A stretch of DNA of 64,000 nt, taken from the NCBI RefSeq assembly GCF_042682045.1, contig NZ_JBHUGS010000001.1, forward strand, positions 1,151,758-1,215,757, written 5' to 3'. How positions within the stretch are numbered: the stretch's first letter is position 1; each line of letters starts with the position of its first letter. The notes under the pieces are model-generated. The model made no database searches. It had not been told where the DNA came from and saw only the letters and a list, made by a program, of their open reading frames with translations. Position numbers and translations under genes: made by a program. This DNA is from Sphingomonas_R arantia (GTDB lineage Bacteria; Pseudomonadota; Alphaproteobacteria; Sphingomonadales; Sphingomonadaceae). Positions 39,084-48,030 of the stretch are shown piece by piece.

Positions 39084-39410
39084 ATGGCTGACATCGACCT
39101 TACCCCATCCGCTGCGAAGCGCGTTTCCCTGATCGCGGAGCGGCAGGGCAAGCCGGCGATCCTGCGCCTGGCGGTCGACGGCGGCGGTTGCGCCGGTTTT
39201 CAGTACAAGTTCGGCTTGGCCGACCTGATCGAGAGCGACGACACCGCGGCGACGCGCGATGGCGTCACGCTGGTGGTCGATCCGATGAGCCTCGATTTGG
39301 TGCGCGGCAGCGCGGTCGATTTCGTCGATTCGCTCGGCGGGTCGGCGTTCCGGGTGACCAATCCCAACGCGGCGTCCGGGTGCGGATGCGGGACCAGCTT
39401 TTCCGTCTGA
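39084..39410 (+). CDS. erpA: Iron-sulfur cluster insertion protein (HesB/IscA/ErpA family)
   Basis: The 108-residue A-type carrier has the three conserved cysteines: one in DGGGCAGFQY and the pair in ASGCGCGTSF. It binds and transfers Fe-S clusters to apo-proteins. ATG 39084 gives MADIDLTPSA, a normal length for the family; the frame is open 8 codons further but without conservation. The next gene is xth, 41 bp downstream. Confidence 0.92.
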   Translation: MADIDLTPSAAKRVSLIAERQGKPAILRLAVDGGGCAGFQYKFGLADLIESDDTAATRDGVTLVVDPMSLDLVRGSAVDFVDSLGGSAFRVTNPNAASGCGCGTSFSV

Positions 39411-39451
39411 GACGGGCTGCATTCGCGCGGTCCGGACGCTAGACAGTGCCG

Positions 39452-40228
39452 ATGAAGATCGCGACTTTCAACATTAACGGCGTGCGTGCGCGTCTGCCTC
39501 GGCTTCTCGAATGGCTGGAGGAGACGCAGCCCGACGTCGCATGCCTGCAGGAATTGAAGGCGCAGGACGACAGTTTCCCCGAGGCCGAGATCCGGGCCGC
39601 CGGGTATGGCGCGATCTGGCACGGGCAGAAGGGGTTCAACGGCGTCGCGATCCTGGCGCGCGGGACCGACCCGGTGGAGACGCAGCGCGGCCTGCCCGAC
39701 GATCCGGACCCGACGCACAGCCGGTATCTTGAGGCGGCGGTGGACGGCGTGATCGTCGCGTCGATCTACCTGCCCAACGGCAATCCGCAGCCGGGGCCGA
39801 AGTTCGACTACAAGCTCGCCTGGTTCGACCGGCTGATCGATCATGCCGCGTCGTTGCTGGCGACCGAGCATCCGGTGGTGCTGGCGGGCGACTATAACGT
39901 CATCCCGACGAGCACGCATGACGACACGTTTTCGGTGCGCGCGATGGCGGGCGATGCGTTGCTGCAACCGGAGTCTCAGGCGGCGTTCCGGCGGTTGCGG
40001 TTCCAGGGCTGGACCGACGCGATCCGCGCGCGGCATCCGAGCGGGCCGGTCTATACGTTCTGGGATTATCAGGCGGGGGCATGGGCGCGCGATGCGGGGT
40101 TCCGGATCGATCACCTGATGCTGAGCCCGATGGCGGCGGACCGGCTGGTCGATGCAGGCGTCGACAAGGCGACGCGGGGGAAGGAGAAGGCGTCGGATCA
40201 TGCGCCGACGTGGGTCACGTTGCGGTAG
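39452..40228 (+). CDS. xth: Exodeoxyribonuclease III
   Basis: This 258-residue exonuclease III/AP endonuclease has the family residues KIATFNINGVRARL, CLQELKAQ (catalytic E), the YLPNG strand, GDYNVIPTS (D and N), and the DHAPTW motif with the catalytic histidine at the end. It cleaves abasic sites and degrades 3' ends in base excision repair. ATG 39452 is used; GTG 39446, two codons earlier, is also possible. The gene ends 22 bp before a REP-like hairpin. Confidence 0.95.
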   Translation: MKIATFNINGVRARLPRLLEWLEETQPDVACLQELKAQDDSFPEAEIRAAGYGAIWHGQKGFNGVAILARGTDPVETQRGLPDDPDPTHSRYLEAAVDGVIVASIYLPNGNPQPGPKFDYKLAWFDRLIDHAASLLATEHPVVLAGDYNVIPTSTHDDTFSVRAMAGDALLQPESQAAFRRLRFQGWTDAIRARHPSGPVYTFWDYQAGAWARDAGFRIDHLMLSPMAADRLVDAGVDKATRGKEKASDHAPTWVTLR

Positions 40229-40250
40229 AGGCTTGGGGCGCAGTCGTATC

Positions 40251-40275
40251 TAGGCCCCGGCCTTCGCCGGGGAAC
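40251..40275. repeat. Short REP-like hairpin, copy 2
   Basis: This is almost identical to 23506-23530 (taggccccggc-ttc-gccggggaac type). It lies between the convergent ends of xth and the Lrp regulator and may end both transcripts. Confidence 0.75.
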
Positions 40276-40284
40276 TGTTAGGGG

Positions 40285-40764
40285 TTATTCCGGGTCGACG
40301 GGGATGCCGCTTTCGTCTTTCGCGGTGCGGATGGTGAGCGAGGTCTTGACGCTGGCGACGTGCGGGGCGGTGGTGAGTTCGGAGGTCAGGAACAGTTGGA
40401 ACGCTTGGAGGTCGTGCGCGACGATCTTGAGGATGAAGTCGATTTCGCCGTTGAGCATGTGGCATTCGCGGACCTGGGGGAGGGCGGCCATGTGCGCTTC
40501 GAAAGCGCGGAGGTCCTCCTCTGCCTGCGACCGGAGGGAGACGAGCGCGAACACCATGATGCCGTAGCCGAGCGAGGCGGCGTTGAGCTTGGCGTGGTAG
40601 CCCTCGACGATTCCCGCCTCCTCCAGCGCACGGACGCGGCGCAGGCAGGGAGGCGCGGTCAGGCCGGCGCGGCGGGCGAGGTCGACATTGGTGATGCGAC
40701 CCTCCGCCTGCAGCGACGTCAGGATCGTGCGGTCGATCGAGTCCAGGGGGTAGCGATTGGCCAT
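40285..40764 (-). CDS. Lrp/AsnC-family transcriptional regulator
   Basis: The 159-residue regulator has an N-terminal AsnC helix-turn-helix (LDSIDRTILTSLQAEGRITN, then VDLARRAGLTAPPCLRRVRA) and a C-terminal RAM/AsnC effector domain (HMLNGEIDFILKIVAHDLQA). Members control amino-acid metabolism and often bind amino acids. ATG 40764 (MANRYPLDS) fits the family; upstream in-frame codons are not conserved. It is divergent from the following kinase gene and may control its own promoter in the 174 bp between them. Confidence 0.92.
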   Translation of the reverse strand: MANRYPLDSIDRTILTSLQAEGRITNVDLARRAGLTAPPCLRRVRALEEAGIVEGYHAKLNAASLGYGIMVFALVSLRSQAEEDLRAFEAHMAALPQVRECHMLNGEIDFILKIVAHDLQAFQLFLTSELTTAPHVASVKTSLTIRTAKDESGIPVDPE

Positions 40765-40938
40765 AGTGGGCAGCCTATACCTATCTGGCCCGGAATTGGA
40801 ATAATCTATCAAGTCACTGGAATCGTCCTGTAATGTGACAGGGTGAAATACACGGTTCCCACCGAGTCCGGTTCCGGTTACCGACATGCAGGGCAGGCCT
40901 GAGTGCAGCGCTGCCAGTAATTCGAGGAATCGCCCCCG

Positions 40939-42585
40939 GTGCGTTACGACGACATGATCGGCACCGTGCTGGACCAGGGACCGGCCACCGACGCCGCGCG
41001 ATCGGCGGCGTGGCGGCAGGTGGTCGACCTGATCGCGCAGGGCCGCGGCGGCGGCAACACCGATCGCGGTTATGCCTATCTGCGCCAGGTCCGCAGTGCG
41101 GTGCCGGCCGAGCTTCGGGCGCGGTGTGCGCGGTCGCTGGCGGGGCGGCGTTTGCCCGCGGCGCTGGTGTTGCTGTTCGCGGAGGATGTGCCGGCGATCG
41201 CCGCGCCGATCTTGTCGACCGCGCGACTGGCGGATGCGACGTGGGACGCGGTGCTGCCGAGGTTGTCGCCGACGATGCGCGGCATGTTGCGCCATCGCCG
41301 CGACCTGGATGCCGAGACGCGGCGTGCGCTGGCGACGTTCGGGGCGACCGACCTAGTGCTGGGCGCGCCCGACGGCGAGGCTGATACGGTGGTCCCCGTG
41401 GCGCCGGCGACGGTTGCGGCGATCGAGCGTGCGCCGGAAGCCGCGGCCAACCCGATCGGGGTGTCGATCAGCGACTTGGTCAAGCGGATCGATGCTTATC
41501 GTCGCGAGCGGCCGTTTCCGGTGGCGACGCCGGCCGCGCCGCCCGCGACGGCTTTCCGGTTCGAGGCAGGGGCGGACGGCGTGATCGTCTGGATCGAGGG
41601 CGCGCCGCGCGAGGCGATCGTCGGCGAGACGCTTGCGCGGGCCGCTGCGCTGAATGCCGGGCACGGGGTGGACGGGCATGTCGCGGGCGCATTCCGCCGG
41701 CGCAGTCCGTTCCGCGACGCGCGGTTGTCGGTGGCCGGGGCGGGGCCGGCGTCGGGCGACTGGCGGATTTCGGCGGTGCCGCTGTTCGCGCCGGTCGACG
41801 GGCGCTTTCTGGGCTATCGCGGAACCGCGCGGCGGCCGCGTGCGGACGAGATCGCGGTGGCGGCACCGCGCGACGCCGCGATGCTGGGCGTATCAATGGC
41901 GCCCGATTCGTTGCGACAGCTGGTGCATGAATTGCGGACGCCGCTGAACGCGATCGTCGGGTTTGCGGACATGATCGCGGCGGAGATGCTCGGCCCGGTC
42001 GGCGAGAATTATCGGGCGAGAGCCGGTGCGATTTCGGACGACGGGCGGCGGCTGGTGTCGGCGATCGACGATCTGGACATGGCCGCGCGGATCGAGGCGG
42101 AGCGGCTGACGCTCGGCGGTGGGCGGATCGACCCGGCGACGCAGCTGGCGGACATCGTCGCGCGTCATGCCGGCGCGGACGGGGTGTCCGCGATCGACCT
42201 GATGATTACGCCGGGGCTGGACGGACGGTGCGGCGACGGCGTCGTGTTCGACCGCATGGTGTCGCGCCTGGTGGCGGCCGCGGTCGGGCTGGCGGAGCGC
42301 GACGAGCGGGTGGCGGTGACGCTGGAGCCCGAGGGGGTGCGCGGGGTGCTGTTCACCGTGTCGCGTCCGCGCCGGCTGGCGGGGCGGGATGAGCGCGCGT
42401 TGCTCGACCCGGGCTATGCGCCGGACGGCGACTGGCCGGACGGGCCGTTGCTGGGGCTCGGCTTCTCGCTGCGGCTGATCCGCAACCTGGCCAATGCGGC
42501 GGGCGGGAGCCTGGTGATCGAGGAGATGCGGTTCGTCCTGCGGCTGCCGTTCGCGGTGATGGAGACCGAGGCGGAGAACGCCTGA
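40939..42585 (+). CDS. Histidine-kinase-like protein with degenerate ATP-binding site
   Basis: The 548-residue soluble protein has an N-terminal helical part (residues 1-180, unknown domain), a PAS-like segment (about 200-290), and a classical HisKA box LRQLVHELRTPLNAIVGFADM near residue 330. The ATPase domain keeps a GLGFSLRLIRNLANAAGGSL-like G2 region. The N-box reads DRMVSRLVAAAVGLAERD, lacking the conserved asparagine, and no DxGxG box is clear. It may be a pseudokinase or a phosphatase/scaffold, as with DivL-type proteins of the cell cycle. GTG 40939 starts the frame. Confidence 0.75.
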   Translation: MRYDDMIGTVLDQGPATDAARSAAWRQVVDLIAQGRGGGNTDRGYAYLRQVRSAVPAELRARCARSLAGRRLPAALVLLFAEDVPAIAAPILSTARLADATWDAVLPRLSPTMRGMLRHRRDLDAETRRALATFGATDLVLGAPDGEADTVVPVAPATVAAIERAPEAAANPIGVSISDLVKRIDAYRRERPFPVATPAAPPATAFRFEAGADGVIVWIEGAPREAIVGETLARAAALNAGHGVDGHVAGAFRRRSPFRDARLSVAGAGPASGDWRISAVPLFAPVDGRFLGYRGTARRPRADEIAVAAPRDAAMLGVSMAPDSLRQLVHELRTPLNAIVGFADMIAAEMLGPVGENYRARAGAISDDGRRLVSAIDDLDMAARIEAERLTLGGGRIDPATQLADIVARHAGADGVSAIDLMITPGLDGRCGDGVVFDRMVSRLVAAAVGLAERDERVAVTLEPEGVRGVLFTVSRPRRLAGRDERALLDPGYAPDGDWPDGPLLGLGFSLRLIRNLANAAGGSLVIEEMRFVLRLPFAVMETEAENA

Positions 42586-42645
42586 AGGGGCGACGGCGCG
42601 GTGCGCGGGTGGTAGGCTTGGCCGATTGCGGACCGGAAAGGCACC

Positions 42646-42870
42646 ATGCGGATGACGAATGATCAGGGCGAGACGTTCGGCGGCTGGTTGCTGCAGCAAA
42701 AGGACCGCGAGGGCTGGGTCGGTGATCTGGCCAAGGCGGCGCGATCCGACCCGAAATTCCCGAAGGCCGGCGATCCGGAAGCGGTCCGCGGCCGCCTGCG
42801 CGAGATGATGGCGGAAGGCGACATGTTCGAAGCGGTCGACGACGCGGAGAGTGCTTGGCTTTCGAGCTGA
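42646..42870 (+). CDS. YozE-like SAM-like small protein, copy 1
   Basis: The 74-residue protein contains GETFGGWLLQQKDREGWVGD, then LAKAARSDPKFP and REMMAEGDMFEAVDDAESAW. This pattern fits the YozE SAM-like family of short helical proteins of unknown role. A close second copy is at 47627-47851 (about 70% similar by eye). ATG 42646 gives MRMTNDQ; ATG 42652 is also possible. Confidence 0.7.
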   Translation: MRMTNDQGETFGGWLLQQKDREGWVGDLAKAARSDPKFPKAGDPEAVRGRLREMMAEGDMFEAVDDAESAWLSS

Positions 42871-43292
42871 TTGGGCGGGGGTGATCCTGGACCTTGGCGT
42901 AAAACTTGTTTGTAGCCGGAGCGTTTCGAAGCGCAGCGGCTCGTCATGTTGGTCGCGACACGCCTGGCGCGCGAGTTGAAGGTTAGCTGCGAGGCGCTTT
43001 GGCAAGCGTAGGCGCGAGGCTCGTGGTGTCCGGCACCGCTACCAGCGTCGCGACAGGCGCGATATTCCGGGATTGATTTTGTCGGCCAAAGGGCTGGGCG
43101 TGTGTTCGGCGGACTCGTCGCAGTCCAGACGACGTGTTCGACGAGGGCCTGGCACGGCGACCGTCCGCGCGATGCGGCATACACGCCATTTCTAGCGGCA
43201 ACGGGTTACGCCAACAGCGTCTACGGCTTTCATGCCGGGCCTGCTGTGCTGCTGACGAAGTTTGACCCACCAGGCGACGTTTCAGAACGGTC
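42871..43292. other. Non-coding stretch before the RTX gene terminator
   Basis: About 420 bases separate the YozE-like gene from the RTX gene's terminator. I see no plausible gene, tRNA or recognisable repeat. Confidence 0.5.
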
Positions 43293-43335
43293 TGAAAGCA
43301 AACGCGACTGCCGATCCGTGGACCGGCAGTCGCGT
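43293..43335 (-). terminator. Intrinsic terminator of the RTX protein gene
   Basis: A 12-bp stem (43302-43313 with 43324-43335, acgcgactgccg) lies 9 bp after the stop codon and on the minus strand is followed by TTTGCTTTCAG. Confidence 0.8.
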
Positions 43336-43344
43336 CCTGCGGCC

Positions 43345-46300
43345 TCAGCCTGCGACGTAGTCGAGCGAGGTCACCGGGGTGGGGAGCATGAGGTCGAGGG
43401 CGAAAGTGACTTCTTCGACGCCGAAGACCTGCGTGACGGCGCCGGTGGCCAGGTTGGTTGCCGAGAAGCCGCCGCTGATCGACTGGAAGCTGAAATCCAC
43501 GACGCTGCCGGCGAGCGCGACGGTGTCGCGCCCTTCGCCACCGATGAGGATGTCGTTGCCGAGACCGGCGACGATCGTGTCGTTGCCGGCACCACCGTCG
43601 ATATAGTCGTTGCCGGCGCCGCCATCGAAATAGTCGTTGCCCGCCCCGCCGCTCATCGTGTCGTTGCCGGCCTGGCCCAGCAGGATGTCGTCGCCGGCAT
43701 CGCCGACGAGCTGGTCGTTGCCGGCGCCGCCGTCGAGATAATCGGCACCCTCGCCGCCCGACAGGACGTCGATGCCATCGCTGCCGATCAGCGTGTCGTT
43801 GCCGTTCTGGCCGAGCAGGATGTCGTCACCGGCATCGCCGTCGAGACGATCGGCATCGTCGCCGCCGTCGAGATAGTCGGCACCCGCACCGCCGGACAGC
43901 CGGTCGAGGCCGCCGGAACCGATGAGCGTGTCGTTGCCGGCCTGCCCGAGCAGCGTGTCGTTTCCGGCATCGCCGTCGAGGCGATCGACGCCGTCGCCGC
44001 CGTCGAGATAGTCCGCGCCGTCGCCGCCGGACATGCGATCGCTGCCGGTGCCGCCGATCAGCACGTCGTCACCGCCGAGGCCGATCAGCGTGTCCGACCC
44101 GGTGGTGCCGCCGATGCCGTCTGCGCCCTCGGTGCCGGTGACGGTAATGCCGACCGTTTCGGGGGTCAGGATCGTGCCGGGCGAACCAATTTCCGCGCCG
44201 TCGCGGGCGGCGGCGAAGGCACCGCGGACGCCGTCGGCGCTGAACGTTGCGATCGTGGCGTTGTCGAGCGCCGCGCCATTGTCGAACGTCGGGTACGGGC
44301 CGGCGGGCGACGCGCCGAACGTGACGCTGGCCTGGACCACGCCCGAGGCGTTGAAGAGCGTCACGGCATCGCCGCCGGTCGACAGGCCGACGCCGCCGCC
44401 GGTGTAGGTGCCGAACTGGAGCCCGGCGGGTGCGGTGCCGCCGAACCAGGTGTCGATGAAGCTCTGCACCGTCGTCGCGGCGGTCGCTGTTTCGAGGAAG
44501 ATCACCGATTCACCCGCGGCGATGCTGGTGACGCCGCTCAATGCGACGGCATTTGCGAAGGCGCGGCTGCTGTCGTCGAACTTCCAGCCGGTGATGTTGA
44601 CCGCGGCGGTGCCGGTGTTGGTCACTTCGAACCAGTCGGCCTGGACCGGGCTGTTGCCGCTGGACCAGGGAGCGACTTCGGTGATGCGCAACTGGCCGGT
44701 CGTGTTGGCGGTCAGATCGAGCGAGAAGCGCACGCTGGCGTCCGGCGTCGTGCCGACGGTGACGTCGTCGACGTTGACGGTGACGTCGTAGCGCGCCTTC
44801 ACATTGGCATCGAGATCCTGACCAGCCTTCAGGTAGAGGCCGGTCGCGTCGACTTCGAAGGCACCGGCATCGGCGCCGGACAGCGTCAGGCCGTTGGTGC
44901 CGAGGCCGTCGTCCGTGACGATGACGGAGGCGATCTTGACGCGGGCGTCGGTGCTCGTCGTGTCGGGCAGGGTGGTGATCTCACCCGTCAGGCCGATCGC
45001 GCTGGGTGCGCGGTTGACCGGCGCCGCGACGCCGCCGATCGTGCCGGGCGAACCGGTTTCGGTGGCGTCCCCGGGCGCGACGAACGCGCCGTTGGTGCCC
45101 GCGGTGGCGAAGGTCGAGATCGTCGCGTGGTTGACCAGCGACGTGCTGTTGATCTGCGCGGCGTTGTCGAACGTGGCGTAGGGGCCGCTGGGCGAGGCGC
45201 CGAACGTCACGCTGGCCTTCAGCGTACCGGCCGCGTCGAACACGTTGGCGGCGTCGCCACCGTTCGACAGGCCGACACCCGCGCCGGTGTAGGTGCCGAT
45301 CTGGACACCGGCGGGCACGGTGCCGCCGAACCAGATGTTGGCGAACGTCGCGATCTGTGCTGCGCCACCTTCGAGGAAGATGGCGGATTGGCCGGCGGCG
45401 ATGGTGGTGACCCCCGACAGCGCGACGGCGCTGGTCGAGGAGTAGCTGTTGTCGTCGAACTTCCAGCCGGTGACGTCGATCGCGGTGGAGCCGGTGTTGG
45501 TGAGTTCGAACCAGTCCGCGCCGGAGCGGCTGCTGCTGGCCCAGGGGGCGACCTCGGTGATCGCGACGGTGCCGGCGGCGGCCTCGTTGACGATGTTGGT
45601 GACGTTCAACGTGTAGGCGACGCTGGCGTCCGGCGTGGCGCCGACCGTCGTGTCGTCGACGTTCACGGCGACCGAGTAGCTGGCCTTCGTCTCGAAATCG
45701 AGCGTGGTGCCGGCTTTCAGATACAGCGCGTTGCCGGACAGTTCGAACGCGGCGGCGTCGGCACCGGTCACGGTGAGCTGGTTCGTGCCCAGGCCATCGT
45801 CGGCGACCGCGATATCGGCGACCTTGATGCGGTCCGCGGTGTTGCTGTTTTCAAGCAGCGCGGCGGTCGGGTTGCTGAGCGTCACGCCGGTGGGAGCGAG
45901 GTTTGCGCCGCCGGTGGTGGTGGGCGCGTAGACCCAGAGCTGCGGGTGATCGATGTCGCCGCCGCCCTCTTCGCTGACCAGGTAGATCCGGCCGGCGCTG
46001 TCGACGGTGATGCCCTCGACCGTCATTGCGGCAAGATCGATGCCGCTGGGCGTCGCGGGTGCGACGAGCTGGAGCGAGCTGTAGACGGTGCCGTCGCGTC
46101 CGACCTCGACGATCCGGCCTGATTCCTGGCTCAGGACGAGCAGGCGGCTTTCGTCCGCGGTGCCGACGGCGCCGGCATAGTTGGAGAGCGCATAGACGTC
46201 CGACAGGTCGGTCGTGCCGATGCGGGCCGGATCGAACAGGTTGGTCGAGTTGACCGTGGTCGCCGAGCCGTTCGTGGCCGTGCCGGCCGCGAAATCGATA

Positions 46301-46782
46301 TTGGTCTGGAAGATGCCGAGCGCATCCTTTTCCTTCACCACGATGTAGCCGCCGGTAAGCGGATCGTAGCTGAGCCCTTCGAGACCGACATTGCCGATGT
46401 CGGTGCCGAGATCGACGGTGCGCGCCGCTTCGCGCGTCAGCGTTGTGCCGGGGGCGTAGGTGAATTCGACGACCTGGCGGGTGCGTTCCTCGGTGAAGAC
46501 GAACTTGCCGCCGCCGATATAGGTGATGCCTTCGCTGTCGTAGAAGGTCGTGCCCTGCGGGCTGCTGCCCTGCGCGAGGGTCATGGCGTCGATGAACTGG
46601 CCGGTCAGGCTGACCTGCGTGACGGAGGTGCCGCCGTCGCCGACGATAAACAGCGTGTTGGTGTCGCGGTTATAGGCGACGCCAGAAGCCTCCTGCGCCA
46701 GCAGGTTGCCGGTCGGGGCGGTCGTCCGCGTGGGTTCCGGCAGGTCGTAAGTGGCGACGCGCGTATAGTTTGAAAGGTCCAT
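43345..46782 (-). CDS. Large secreted RTX protein with beta-propeller and two lamin-tail-domain modules
   Basis: This is a protein of about 1145 residues. Residues 1-290 form an SdiA-regulated/esterase-like beta-propeller (GNVGLEGLSYDPLTGGYIVV). Two tandem modules follow (about 295-610 and 610-905), each with a cadherin-like strand set (ADDGLGTNQLTVTGADAAAF and its twin) and a lamin tail domain (ITEVAPW...DWFE...GWKFDD). The C-terminal 920-1085 region is RTX, with repeated GGxGxDxLxGGxGxD calcium-binding nonapeptides. The end resembles type I secretion signals. No N-terminal signal peptide is present, as expected for type I export. It may be an adhesin or surface enzyme. The start is ATG 46782 or GTG 46788. 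Confidence 0.85.
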   Translation of the reverse strand: MDLSNYTRVATYDLPEPTRTTAPTGNLLAQEASGVAYNRDTNTLFIVGDGGTSVTQVSLTGQFIDAMTLAQGSSPQGTTFYDSEGITYIGGGKFVFTEERTRQVVEFTYAPGTTLTREAARTVDLGTDIGNVGLEGLSYDPLTGGYIVVKEKDALGIFQTNIDFAAGTATNGSATTVNSTNLFDPARIGTTDLSDVYALSNYAGAVGTADESRLLVLSQESGRIVEVGRDGTVYSSLQLVAPATPSGIDLAAMTVEGITVDSAGRIYLVSEEGGGDIDHPQLWVYAPTTTGGANLAPTGVTLSNPTAALLENSNTADRIKVADIAVADDGLGTNQLTVTGADAAAFELSGNALYLKAGTTLDFETKASYSVAVNVDDTTVGATPDASVAYTLNVTNIVNEAAAGTVAITEVAPWASSSRSGADWFELTNTGSTAIDVTGWKFDDNSYSSTSAVALSGVTTIAAGQSAIFLEGGAAQIATFANIWFGGTVPAGVQIGTYTGAGVGLSNGGDAANVFDAAGTLKASVTFGASPSGPYATFDNAAQINSTSLVNHATISTFATAGTNGAFVAPGDATETGSPGTIGGVAAPVNRAPSAIGLTGEITTLPDTTSTDARVKIASVIVTDDGLGTNGLTLSGADAGAFEVDATGLYLKAGQDLDANVKARYDVTVNVDDVTVGTTPDASVRFSLDLTANTTGQLRITEVAPWSSGNSPVQADWFEVTNTGTAAVNITGWKFDDSSRAFANAVALSGVTSIAAGESVIFLETATAATTVQSFIDTWFGGTAPAGLQFGTYTGGGVGLSTGGDAVTLFNASGVVQASVTFGASPAGPYPTFDNGAALDNATIATFSADGVRGAFAAARDGAEIGSPGTILTPETVGITVTGTEGADGIGGTTGSDTLIGLGGDDVLIGGTGSDRMSGGDGADYLDGGDGVDRLDGDAGNDTLLGQAGNDTLIGSGGLDRLSGGAGADYLDGGDDADRLDGDAGDDILLGQNGNDTLIGSDGIDVLSGGEGADYLDGGAGNDQLVGDAGDDILLGQAGNDTMSGGAGNDYFDGGAGNDYIDGGAGNDTIVAGLGNDILIGGEGRDTVALAGSVVDFSFQSISGGFSATNLATGAVTQVFGVEEVTFALDLMLPTPVTSLDYVAG

Positions 46783-47250
46783 GGCCACTCATCCCTTGAA
46801 GTCCGAGCCCCAACGGGACGCGACGACCACAATGGGGGCGACGACGGTCGATCCGTCGGGCCAGCCAGGGCGCGTTTCCAGTTGCGGGATCGGATCGTTT
46901 TCTTACCGAACGCAGGGCTAACGCGGCATTGTGAAGAGTATGTGACAAAATCGTAATGGTTTTTGCCGGGCTGTTCTTCCGGGCAAAGTCACTATTGTCG
47001 GGCGCGAATGGCTAATACGTAATCGTACGCCTTTGCCCGAACCTATCTGCGCATCGCATATCGGTTTTAGCGCTGGTGGGCCCGGCACCTATCACATGGA
47101 ACGGGATAAATGGCGGTTTGCCGTCATTCCTAGATCGGTAGTCTAGCGAGATGCCCCCTCAAATGCCCCCAGGATAGAAGTCCTTAACCTACGACTGCTA
47201 TCCGCTCCCCGACGACTATACCATGCTAGCGACTCGAGGACGGGGGGCGG
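46783..47250. other. Non-coding stretch upstream of the RTX gene and the small-gene cluster
   Basis: About 465 bases, AT-richer than the surroundings. It holds divergent upstream regions and a 9-bp inverted repeat (cgggcaaag, 46980-46988, with ctttgcccg, 47031-47039). No gene or known RNA is seen. Confidence 0.5.
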
Positions 47251-47634
47251 ATGACTGACACCGGGACCAGGGGCGGGGCCGCGAGTATGGTCGACGTGCC
47301 GTTGGTGGATGCGAATATTTTTTGGACGCCGGTCGCGTACGGCGGCCCAGATAATCAGCACCTTCGTGGGACGCTGACGGTGGAGAACCGCGCGGAGCCG
47401 GATCGCACGACGCGCTACTTTGAACACGCCGTCACACTGGGTGGCTGTGCCATGTGGTCGCTGTGGACCTCACAGGCGCGCATCTTGGAGCTTTTTCGGT
47501 ACGTGACGTTAATGACGGTCAGGGATGGTCTGGACCCAACTTATGTCCATTGTCAGCTAGCGGTCATCCCAGAATATCGCGAAATGATGTCGGAGTATCT
47601 TCCTGTCCTGCGAACAGAGCAGGGGGATGGCTGA
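47251..47634 (+). CDS. Hypothetical protein, first of an overlapping small-gene cluster
   Basis: The 127-residue protein has no family I recognise. The interior reads LRGTLTVENRAEPDRTTRYF, then HAVTLGGCAMWSLWTSQARIL, and looks like a globular alpha/beta protein. ATG 47251 follows gggggg. Its 3' end overlaps the YozE-like gene by 8 bp. The following three genes also overlap one another, so it is probably one operon. Confidence 0.65.
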   Translation: MTDTGTRGGAASMVDVPLVDANIFWTPVAYGGPDNQHLRGTLTVENRAEPDRTTRYFEHAVTLGGCAMWSLWTSQARILELFRYVTLMTVRDGLDPTYVHCQLAVIPEYREMMSEYLPVLRTEQGDG

Positions 47635-47851
47635 CACGAACGACAACGGCGAAACCTTCGGCGCTTGGCTGCTGTTACAGAAGGACCGTGAGGGCCGGGT
47701 GGGTGACTTGGCGACGGCCGCTCGGTCTGATCCAAAGTTCCCGCGCATGGGCAGCCCCGAGGATGTCCGCGCACGGCTCCGCGACACTATGGCCGAGGGC
47801 GATATGTTCGAAGCCGTGGATGACGCCGAGGCAGATTGGATGCACTATTGA
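47627..47851 (+). CDS. YozE-like SAM-like small protein, copy 2
   Basis: The 74-residue protein is closely similar to the protein at 42646-42870 (GETFGAWLLLQKDREGRVGD; AEGDMFEAVDDAEADWM). The two share a motif-rich core and differ at the ends. ATG 47627 is preceded by aggggg. The 3' end overlaps the next gene's TTG start (TTGA). Confidence 0.7.
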   Translation: MADTNDNGETFGAWLLLQKDREGRVGDLATAARSDPKFPRMGSPEDVRARLRDTMAEGDMFEAVDDAEADWMHY

Positions 47852-48030
47852 CCGATCGCGGCGACATTCCGAATTTTGATCACCTGCTCGCGAAGAAGCA
47901 AGCTGGCATCGCGGCTCGACAATTGATGAGCCTGCTAACTGATGACGCAGTGCGCACACTGATGGCTGACGACCAGGAAGAGACGCGCCGGTTCGCGACT
48001 GAAGAGTTCAATCGGAGGGGGCTTGAGTAA
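47848..48030 (+). CDS. Small hypothetical protein
   Basis: The 60-residue protein starts at TTG 47848, overlapping the YozE-like stop codon. It contains GIAARQLMSLLTDDAVRTLM and DQEETRRFATEEFN, probably helical. No family is recognised. The coupling by TTGA and the overlapping next gene support translation. Confidence 0.5.
   Translation: MTDRGDIPNFDHLLAKKQAGIAARQLMSLLTDDAVRTLMADDQEETRRFATEEFNRRGLE

Noticed and set aside
42871..43292. A hidden gene or tRNA in the gap before the RTX terminator
   Set aside because: No cloverleaf, ribosome binding site or protein-like frame could be supported.
43102..46122. A 1006-residue plus-strand frame antisense to the RTX gene
   Set aside because: It is a by-product of the repetitive, codon-biased RTX gene on the other strand: low-complexity content, no domain, no ribosome binding site.
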